A DNA stretch of 64,000 nt, from NCBI GenBank assembly GCA_013396655.1, contig WBMV01000462.1, positions 2,202,309 to 2,266,308 of the forward strand. The letters are read 5' to 3'. Position 1 is the first letter of the stretch; the number at the start of each line of letters is the position of its first letter. This stretch comes from Campylorhamphus procurvoides (taxonomy: Eukaryota; Chordata; Aves; Passeriformes; Dendrocolaptidae). This document shows positions 11,401 through 19,922 of the stretch, piece after piece. Position numbers and translations under genes: made by a program. The notes under the pieces were generated by a model. It was not told where the DNA came from. It worked only from the letters and a program-made list of their open reading frames with translations, and made no database searches.

Positions 11401-13461
11401 AAGGGAACAGGCAAGAGGGGAGCTCAGAGGAGCATTTCAGGCTGGAAGAGAGAAGTCAATACTAGGACTCAGCTGTCCAGCAGCACATGTGCACTCAGGA
11501 TGCTCCTGCCAGAGCCTTGTCCCAGTGAGAGCTCCAGGGAAGAAAGCAGCCAGGAAAACAGGGCTGGGAGGGAGCTAATTGTTAGGGTGAGACAATGAGA
11601 TTAAGGCTGATAGGAATTTGGCCCGATTGATTTTATTAGGAGCACTTGACTGTTTCACAGCCTTGGGGCTATTCAGATGTTGGGAAACCCCTCCCTGGCT
11701 CCAGCCACAGTATCAGCCAAGTTCCCGTATCAGCTCTGACAGAGAGGTGTGAATCTGTTCACTGCACTCCCCCACTGCCACGAAGAGCTGGCAGAAAGCA
11801 GAGCAGGGCAGCGTGGGGGTTGCTACCCTGAGCACGATGGTTTCGCAGGATCCATGGGCATCTTCTACCCGTGCTATCTGCAGCTTGGTTTTGAGCTGCT
11901 CAACCCCCTCTGCTAGCACTGAGCAGACAGAGTGCTGCAAGGATGCAAACAAGCAGTTCCGTCAGCGGGAAGTTATGTAGCTTGTTTCATTTTTTGTCAT
12001 ATGAACCTCACCCAAAGAAAAAGCCAGAAGTGATGGCTGCTTAGGGGATTGATATGAGCTTGTCCCCTGTGGGGGAGAAGGAAGAACCCCCAGCCCTGGG
12101 ACAGAGCAGTGGCACACCAGCAGCAGCCCAGGAAGTACAGCTTCCCACGCTCAGTCCTACAGTTCCCACCAGCTGAAGGATCACGTATCCATCCTGTGCC
12201 TGAGTGATGCTGGAGGATGGCCCTGGAGCAGCAAAAACTGCAGCAGTAAGTACAATACAATCTCGTTGTCCTCAGCCTAAGGGCCAAGACCACCTTGGCT
12301 AGGGGAGATGTTAGTCCCACCTATGCACCTTCTTGGTGCAGGGGGGACCACGCCTGCCTTCCAACAGCAGGTTTCCAGGGCCCCTTTTTAGCCCAGTGCT
12401 CTTGTTCCACACTTTAGTGCTGCAGCACCTCTTTTTCCACAACACATCCTAATTTCCAATTAACTGAATAATTTCTAATGACTCAATTCCCTCTACAGTG
12501 ACCTCCATAAACTTCACCTCCACTGCCTCACTGCTGTCTGGTGGAACATATTGGCACTCGTCACAGCTCAGGCAATGTGAGGTCAAGGTGAGCCCACCAT
12601 CTCCTCTGGGTTCTAATCTTGTGCAATGCCTTGATTCCTCCACCTGTAACAGTAAAGTGCCACTGGCTATAGGGGCAGGCAACCACCAAACCCACCTGGA
12701 AATTACCCTAGAAATCCGAGCGTTGATTGTTTCAAGGTTAAAGCCTTCTTTTCTCCCTCAAAACTGCTCTTAGCCGGGAGGGATGCCAAGAGAACTGCCC
12801 CTGCAGTCATGCCAAGCAAGGGACGGGGCAAGTCTGAAACTCCGGGGAAAGGACCTTGCCTGACCCTGGCATGAAGGGCACGAAGCCCAGAGCACTTTGC
12901 ACTAATCCAGGAGCTGCCATTCCCCCTGTCCGAGGTTTGTGGGACGTCCAGCCATCCCGGGGCTAATTCACCACCTGCTGTAGCGAAAAGCTAGAAAGGC
13001 TGGAGTCAGCTCTGAGCAGCAGCAACTCCTCGTTCCGGGAAGAAGAAGTTGAAGCGCTCAGCGGAGCGGAGGGGAGGCTGAAGTCCTCCGGGAGAACAAT
13101 AACCCCTGTTCTTGCAGGAGCATGTTCCCAAAGGGACTTTGGTGGCACCCGGAGCTCCCACCGGACCTGCCGGGGTGCCGGGCACTGCGGGGAAAGAGCC
13201 GCCTGCCAGGGCAGCACCAAGGTCGGAAGGATGGAGCGCGACCCCCGCCGNNNNNNNNNNNNNNNNNNNNNNNNNNNNNNNNNNNNNNNNNNNNNNNNNN
13301 NNNNNNNNNNNNNNNNNNNNNNNCCACGCCCCCGCGGGGGTGGGGTCGGGTCGGGTTGGGTCGGGGGGCGGCCCCGGCCCCACCTTGTTGATCTCCTCCA
13401 GCCGCCCGTCCTGCGGGGCTCTCCGCAGCCCCCCTCCGCTCGGCCGGCGCGGAGCCGCCAT
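2499..13461 (-). CDS. AIF1L: Allograft inflammatory factor 1-like (AIF1L), 5 coding exons, 145 aa
   Basis: AIF1L is an EF-hand, actin-bundling cytoplasmic protein related to AIF1/Iba1. Coding exons, in transcription order: 13461-13384, 8649-8583, 5570-5529, 4379-4217 and 2586-2499. All junctions are GT-AG and the phases agree (0, 1, 1, 2). Seen in the protein: L-E-E-I-N-K at the end of exon 1, then E-F-L-C-D-P-K-F, the first EF-hand loop with [17 protein letters not shown], the degenerate second EF-hand (E-V-T-G-G-V-S-D), [11 protein letters not shown], and the C-terminal [11 protein letters not shown]. The K-R-M-M and [11 protein letters not shown] stretches favour AIF1L over AIF1. Exons 2-5 are certain. 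Exon 1 is odd: the usual G-G-K-A-F-G-L-L-K is missing and a shorter, Arg/Gly-rich start replaces it, so the true N-terminus could differ. The human protein is 150 aa. Confidence 0.93.
5870..6000 (+). repeat. Candidate ancient CR1/L3-like LINE 3' fragment
   Basis: The stretch containing CTGGAACAGACTCCC and later AAGCTTGATCGGCTTAGGAG resembles, from memory, the 3' part of old amniote CR1/L3 elements. It is heavily diverged and has no coding capacity. It lies in AIF1L intron 2. Boundaries are approximate. Confidence 0.3.
6365..6475 (+). repeat. Candidate ancient CR1/L3-type tail
   Basis: The sequence TTTAGACTTTAAGCTCTTCA, then a run ending CATACAGCTCCCAACG, resembles the recurring amniote repeat tail with TAGACTGTAAGCTC followed by ACAGCGCCTAGCAC. 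It could belong to the same insertion as the fragment about 400 bases upstream. The call rests on memory of the family and no search was done. Confidence 0.3.
13251..13323. other. Assembly gap (73 N)
   Basis: This is a run of undetermined bases inside AIF1L intron 1, just after exon 1. It is flanked by very GC-rich sequence, with GGGTC/GGGTT repeats at 13336-13368. A gap at a CpG-island first exon is typical of short-read bird assemblies, and any exon sequence hidden here cannot be seen. Confidence 0.99.
13384..13461 (-). other. AIF1L: AIF1L first coding exon, divergent N-terminus
   Basis: The ATG is at 13461-13459, giving 26 codons ending L-E-E-I-N-K before a GTGGGG donor at 13383. The last 15 residues align without gaps to the human L-L-K-A-R-Q-E-R-R-L-A-E-I-N-R segment, so the exon is homologous. 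The upstream [11 protein letters not shown] part has no counterpart. The reading frame stays open upstream to the proposed TATA-like site, so this start is only the first plausible ATG. Confidence 0.65.
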
Positions 13462-13490
13462 CGCACCGAGCCGCCCCGAGCCCTCCGCCG

Positions 13491-13507
13491 CCTTAAATAG
13501 GGGCGGG
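13491..13507 (-). promoter_or_regulatory. AIF1L: AIF1L core promoter: TATA-like TATTTAAG plus GC box
   Basis: On the minus strand a GCCCGCCC GC box abuts CTATTTAAGG (13500-13491), 30 bases before the chosen ATG. The surrounding 13.4-13.9 kb is CpG-rich, like a vertebrate promoter island. If the TATTTAAG acts as a TATA box, the 5' UTR would be only a few bases long, so transcription probably also starts further upstream. Confidence 0.4.
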
Positions 13508-13537
13508 CAGGGCCGGTCCGGGCCCTCCGCCCCTCTC

Positions 13538-13573
13538 CCTTAACCCCTTCCCCGTCCTTAACCCCTTCCCCGC
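13538..13573. repeat. Two 18-bp tandem copies rich in GGGGAAGGGG (minus strand)
   Basis: Two direct copies of an 18-base unit containing TTAACCCCTTCCCCG lie about 80-110 bases upstream of the AIF1L ATG. On the AIF1L coding strand they read GGGGAAGGGG twice, so they could bind Sp/KLF-type factors or form G-quadruplex structure. Confidence 0.6.
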
Positions 13574-15847
13574 CCGCCGCCGGCAGCGGAGCCCGCACCG
13601 GGAGGGCAGCGCGGTACCCGAGCACGGTGATGGGGGCATCACCGCCCGCCGCAGGGAAGGGACCGGCTCCCGTCCCGTCGGACATCGCTCCGGAGCCGCC
13701 CCGGGAAGGGCATCCCCACGCCGGGGATCCCCGCGGGTACCCCCGGCAGGTCCGTGGGGCGATACGCCACAGCCGCTTCCAGCTGATACATAAACCCTGG
13801 AGAGCGAACAGCGGGAAAAGGGACGGAGCGAAGGGACGGCCACGGCTTGATGGGTTTCCCAGCCGGGAGCTGCTGGTGGCGGTCGCGGCCCCGGCGATCC
13901 CAGCCTGACACCTTATGTTGGAAACATGCACCAAAGCGGTGTTTAGTGGGGATTGTCAGACATCCGCCCCTCGCCACTCCAAATCCAGCCGCATTTCAGC
14001 CCCTGATCTTCCAAAGCAGCAAGAGCAGACGCAGCGTGTGCCCTCCCGCCACCACGCGCCCTGGATGGGCAGCTGCCTGTTATATTAGGAATTTTTAATG
14101 AATACAGCTCTAGGCAGGTGTCGCCAGCTAAAAACACAGAGTTCCGGGAGGAGCGGGAGGGAGCACGAACCACATCTTCAGCAGCAGGCACACGGCAGAG
14201 GCTTGACATTTCTGTAAGAGCAGCAAATTTGTGTGTTTCACTGGAGATGTATAATTGTCCTCCCAGGGAGACGGTAAATGGCCATGGCTCCCTGCCTCTG
14301 GCCGAGCCGGATCACGCTGTGCTCTCACTGCTCCACGGTTTTGTTTTCCCAGAGCTGTCCTTGGGCAGCGAGAGGGGAGCCCATGCCATTACACCCCTGC
14401 AGCTCTGGAACCCCACTCCCCGGGCAGATTTTGTGCAGAATTATGAGGGTGAAGGGTTTGTTCTCAGTGGGAAAATCCCATGTTCTTTCCAGGCCACTGG
14501 ACCCACTGAAGATGTTACTGGGGGAATTCAACGTCTATGGCAGCAATTTGACATAAATTACACAAGACTTCAGCAAACCTGATTTCCAGCACTGTGAGCA
14601 GAAAAACACAGGTAAAACCGGTTAAAAAGTGAAATGGCCTCCAGGCTGGGGACTCATTTCTGGTCTTCGGGGAATGACTTCATCTACCTGGAGACACGGC
14701 ATAGCCAGCACAGGGTGGGCTGAGCCAGGACCTGGCTGTGCTGCCTGCGTGGCCGCACCGCCCAGCCCCGCATGGGAGCACAGGGGAACACACATGCCTT
14801 TCCTTTAAAGGCAAAACAGCCACTAACCTCTGCCACCTTGTGGGAGTGACACCGGCAGGAGCTGGTGTCCAGCTGCTTCCCGTCCAGTCTGTGCTGGCTG
14901 CACAGCCTGGTGCCACCAGCCAGCTCCTCCCAGTGGGGAGGGGGCACAGGTGCTGATGTGGGGCTGTGGGTGATGCAGCTCTCCCACCTCCCTGCCCTTT
15001 GCCTGTGCCACCCGGCCCCTGGGAGTGCAGCAATCAGGCTGCTTTTATAGCAAGGCCTGGTGACATCCCGTAAGCCAAGTGGAGCTGGGAGAGGACACCA
15101 AGAGCTGTGGGCAGCAGCAGCATTGTGCTGCTCTGGAGCAGGGGAACAGTAAGAACTGACTTGCTCTTACTCTGCAGCAGGCAGAGGATGCCCCACCTGC
15201 CTGCCAGGAGCTGGGTAAGGGTCCAGCTTTGCTTCGGCTTGTTAATTTAGCCCTTCTTGCTGCAACCTCTCTTCCCTTGGGAAGCAGACAAGCTGGATGC
15301 CCTCCAGTGAGTAGCTACATGCCTGGCTTCACCAGGATTCATCTCTGCCCCTCTATGACCACAACATATGACCATGATACTGCAAGGCACTGTGCAGCAG
15401 GTGAGAGCCTTTCTCACCTCCTGGGCCAGGAGAGACTACTGGGTGTTAGAGCTTCGGTGTGTTACACACTTGGTAAGCTCTCCCAGCCCAGTGTGCTGTG
15501 CTTTGGGGAAGGAGGGACAGAGAAAATCTCTGATGGTTCCTTGTTCACTCCGTGGTGGCAAACCAGCCCTGTCATGGCACCATATCCTGCACAGACACAT
15601 CAGTGGTCCCTGGTAGCTGGTTGTCCCACTATCCCAAGGACTGAGCTGGTGGCTGGAGTCATGCTGCAGAGCACTGAGAATGCAGAGCCTGAACCAGTGA
15701 GGATAAAAACCTGGGGTGTGATACTCTGTGGAGGGCAGCGTGAGGAGCAGCGTGAGGGATTGATGCTGGTTAACATAGGGTGTCCTTCTGTCGGCCTTTC
15801 CCTGTGCAGGAGGGCACAGAGGGGATGGGGCAGCACCCAGCAACCAG
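13574..15847. other. Spacer between LAMC3 stop and AIF1L promoter
   Basis: This spacer of about 2.3 kb contains the LAMC3 3' UTR, whose end is unknown, and the upstream part of the AIF1L CpG-rich region. No canonical AATAAA is seen on the minus strand close after the LAMC3 stop. The nearest candidates are a weak TATAAA at 15049-15044 and an ATTAAA near 14098-14093. No convincing exon of another gene is seen. Confidence 0.5.
15042..15050 (-). promoter_or_regulatory. CTATAAAAG: orphan TATA box or variant poly(A) signal
   Basis: A perfect TATA-box string lies on the minus strand about 800 bases after the LAMC3 stop and 1.6 kb upstream of the AIF1L ATG. It could drive an upstream AIF1L transcript start, or its TATAAA could be a variant poly(A) signal for LAMC3. 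No recognisable coding exon follows it. Confidence 0.25.
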
Positions 15848-18800
15848 TCACTTCGGGCAGCCCTCAGGGAGACTCCGCAAAATATCCTCCAGGTTCCGCT
15901 TGTCAGCCCGGATCTCAGCCAAGTCGCTCTCAAATGCTTGGATCTTCTCCTGCTGCCGTGCTGCCTCCTGCTGCAGCAGGCTGAGCTGGCCAGACAGGGA
16001 GCCCGGCGTGGCCAGGCGCTGCCACAGCTGCTCCAGCTGCACTTGCCCAGCACTCAGCACTGCCTCCACCTCCATGTCCTGCTCCAGGTTGCCTGGACAA
16101 GGGGAGAGGACATGGATGAGAGCAGACAGCTGGGCAGGAGAGGTTCTGGATATACTCCAGGGGCTCAGACCCTTGGCACCAGGCAAACTATAAGGAGTAG
16201 GTGCAGCAGGGCATGGAGGCTTTGCAGCTTCCCAGTGATCACAGGTAAGCAAACAGGACTGTGGCTCCAGGGCCTGGGCATATCTGTCTTACAGAGGGGT
16301 GATGATTTCCACCTCTTTGCAAAATTTCTTGGATGCAAGAGGACTCCAATGTACCCAGATGATCAAAGCAGGAGGAGCTGGAGCAAAACCAACCAGCAAT
16401 AAGGAGTGAACCCAGCCCAGTACATCGCTCAGCTCCAAAGGGACTGAGCCCTTAATCCAAACCTGCTCCTGAAGGTGCCAAGGGAAATCAGTATCCCCAA
16501 ACCAGGCATGAACACACCCATGCAACAAACCCCAATTCATTCTTCATGGGGGTTTTCCTCAAGACATGAGCCTTCAAGAACTTCACTGAGACCTTGGGTG
16601 ATCTCAGCCAAAGGGCACCCAGCTCAGCCTGGATGGCCAGTGATCAGGAGAGCCCTGGGGCCCCAAGAACCCAGCCCTTCCTTGGGAACCTACCCCCTGC
16701 TCCCACCCAGGTCTCACCTAGGCTGCTCAGCAGGTTGTTCAGGGTCTCGATGTCTGACATGAGTGAGCCTCGGGCTTCCTGGAGACTTTTTGCCATCTCA
16801 CTCACCTCTGTCCCCACCTTTCAATAGAGACAGAAACTCAGACCAGGGACACTGTTGCCCCTTGGCTGGATGGGAAAGGGGATCCCAGGATCAAACCTGA
16901 GGCATTGCCCATGCTGTGGAGCCCAAAAGCTGTGTGAGTCCATATACTTTGGGCTGTGAGCAAAGCCCCTTTCAGGCTCTGGAGGGCACAGCCTGCCCAA
17001 GGGCACCCGACTCACCTGGTGTGCTTCCTCCAGGTCCCCCCTGAGCTTCTCAGCCATGTGCTCCTGTCGGGATAGCTCCCGCTGGGTCTCATTGGCACGT
17101 CTGGCGAGGTGTCTGGTGTGCCTGCGGGCCTGTTTGCTCTCCTGCAGCACAGCCCGTGCCCTCTGCAAAGAGAAGAGGTGGGGACAGTCACCTGGGGACA
17201 TGCAGTAGGCTCTGGCCATGCCCAGCAGCTCCTCACAGCCCACAACCCTCTCCTCAGACCTTGGCACTCTCCTCAGAGATCTGCTGAGCCTCCCCAGCTG
17301 TCCTCTGGGCTGTGGTGGAGACAGACAAGGAGTTTCCCAGTGCTTTCTCTGCCTGTTTAATCTTCCTCTGGGCATCCACCCTCACCCTGTCCCGCACAAT
17401 GGCCATCCTCCTGCTCAGGGCAGCGTGGCCCTTCCGATGCCCCAGCATCTTCCTCATGCCTGTGGGGACAAATTGGCTGTCATCAGGCTGTCCCCTTCTC
17501 CCCTTTGTACCCAGAGACCCAAGCTGTGGCTGGACATGTTCTGGCTGGTGTCCTTTACCTTCCAAGCTGGCCAGGAGGGACTCGGCATCGGAGTGCACAG
17601 CTTTTCCATGGGAGACAGCTGAGGTGGCCATGTCACGGGCAGAGCTGGCCCGGTCCTGCAGCTGGGAGAGGAGAGGGAAGGAGAGAGGCTGGGAGTGCCA
17701 AGAAACATGGTCTCAGCCTGCTCCTGTTTGGCATACGAGCTACTTGGGAGATCCACATGCCCAAGGGGAGATGTCTCCCAAAACAACCTCTCCCTGGCTG
17801 CAGACACAGTCCCTCCAGTCACTGGAGCAGCAGAGATGGGACTCCCCATGCAAGTGAGCAGCAATTACCTGCTCAAAGCCACGAGTCCTCTGCAGCTCCA
17901 GGTGCAATCCATCTGCCAGTGTGTGGGATGCCTCGATAGCCTGCTGAGCCAATGGCTCCTGGGCTGCTGCTGCCTCCTCCAGCGCTGCCAGGTCCTGTGC
18001 CAGGGCTCCAGCCTGCACTGGCAGTACCTGCTGTGGGGTCAGGAGTGCCAGGGGCTCCATGAGAACATCTCCCAGGAGGGAGGGATACCAGCAGGAGCTG
18101 TAGCTCTGATTGCTCACCTGCCCCAGAGCAGCCACCTGCAGAAGTTTCTTGGCCATGTCTGCATTTGCCTGTTGCACGGCTGCCAAAACCCTCCTGGCCT
18201 CCACTGCCACCTCTTCTATGCCAGCACCCAGCTCCTCCTGCGCCTGCTGGATCTCCTCATATCTATGTGGACAGGATGCTGCTGTCAGCCTGGGCCCTCT
18301 GGTCCCCCATGACAGCTTGAGACCTGGTTCCAGACATGGACATAGTGGGAAAGGCTGGGGGCTTTCCCTGAAACACCCGCAGCATGAAGCACTCTGTCTT
18401 TCCACTTTGCAACACTGCAGTGCCATGATTTTGATAGGGCTCAACATGTCCCTGTTGTGCAGATGCCAGATCACTGTGGTTGAGCCCTGCAACAGGGACC
18501 TGGCCAGAGGCAGGGGGCTGTGGTCCCCTGCCAGCCCCTCACCCAGCCTCCAGCTCACGCTGCGCATCCCACGTCGTGTTCTCTTCCAGCAGACTCTGCA
18601 GGAGCTCGGAGCTGGTGTTGGAGGCACTCAGTGCTCTCCTGACCACTGCTTCCACCTCTGCAGCAGCCTCCTCGTGTCTGCAGGGACAAGGACACTCAGA
18701 GACATGATATTAGGATTGGCCTCCTGGGAAAGGACCAGCCTCCCTGCACTCCTGGCTGGGCTGCCATCTCCTCTGCCTGTTGCAGCCGTACCTCTTGGAC

Positions 18801-19922
18801 AGAGCCTGTGCCTCCAGTGCCCAGTGGCTCCAGTTTGTGGGCTGCTGAGGGATTTCCTGGGGAATCTCCTTGAAATGCAAACAGCAGCAGTGAGACCCTG
18901 GTGGGGAGCAGGGATCGCTGAACTAATCACCAGGGGTCAGCCCAGCACCATCAGGAACCTCCCAAAGGGCCAGAGCAAGGAAAATAGCTCCTCTTTACTC
19001 AGCTTCAAGGAGGGCTATGCCCATGTGGACCCCAGGCTTTCGTGCTCGCCCACCCTGCTGGTCACATCCCACCCCACCAGTCCTGGGGGGCACATCCCAC
19101 CGCCCCCCAGGATTGCCACCAGCCCTCGCAGGAGCCCAAGGCCACTGAGAGCCCTCACTGTGGTAGCCAGAGTGTCTGCAGCGTGGAGGATCTCCTGCTG
19201 TGCTGACTGCAGCATGGCCCCGATCTCCGACAGCAAGGTGCAGGTCTTGGGGGATCCATGGCCAGAGCAGCTGGTGGCCTGGCTGGCATTGGTGAGACGG
19301 CCTCGTGCGGTGCTCAGTGCCCCTGCCAACTGCCCCACATGTGCCAGCAGGGTGGCCCAGGCACCTGTGGGCAGCACAAGCAGCTTGTTGCCCGTAGAGG
19401 TGCTCAGAGCCCCCTGCTTGCCTGTAGGGCTGCCCCAGGTCTCTCCTCCCACTTGTTAAGGAAAGGGGATGCAGCACCCAAAGGGCACCCACATGTCGGT
19501 GCTCAGCCCTCAGTAATGCCCATCACCACCTGCTCCAGAATCTCATGGGTGGGAGCATTCCTGCAGTGCTCTGTCCCATCCAAAAAAAGCATATTCTCCC
19601 TGCTGCCCTCCCCTCTGGGTCACCCTGTCACCCACTCTGAGCCCACCCTGACTGAGGATCTCCTTGCACCCACCCAACATGTCACCCACCCAGGATTAGA
19701 GGGGTCATATGGGGCTCCCCCACAGTGGAGGGAAGAGGAGTCCCCTGTGCCTTGCAGATGAGGAAAGGGGCTGTCCCTCATACCTTGCAGGAGGTGTGGG
19801 CTGGGCAGCCCATCTCCCCGGGGCACATCCCGCAGCATGGGAGACTGGCCTGGGTGTGCATCACAGCCTGGTTTCTGCAGCCATTCCTCCATCTCCTGCA
19901 GCCTGGCCTTCAGCTGGTCAGC
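15848..19922 (-). other. LAMC3: LAMC3 exons 18-28: laminin coiled-coil domain
   Basis: About residues 1026-1577 are Ala/Leu/Glu/Gln-rich heptad sequence that assembles with alpha and beta chains into the long arm. A Cys two residues before the last residue (G-C-P-K end) is the position used for the C-terminal interchain disulfide to the beta chain. Exon 19 was set at 19364 because the resulting protein then aligns without gaps to human (L-L-Q-G-A to P-K-T-C). Confidence 0.88.

Noticed and set aside
12963..13934. Minus-strand open frame of 323 codons across the N gap
   Set aside because: Part of its length is undetermined bases, and the rest is GC-rich promoter island in a frame other than that of AIF1L exon 1.
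14684..14947. Cys-containing minus-strand frame after the CTATAAAAG motif, considered as a small secreted protein
   Set aside because: It has no signal peptide, no family match that I know and no clear acceptor partner.
18110..19459. Long plus-strand open frame of 449 codons
   Set aside because: It lies antisense to LAMC3 exons 19-22 and their introns. The opposite frame is held open by the GC-rich Ala/Leu/Gln-coding coiled coil. It has no start context, splice logic or family similarity that I recognise.
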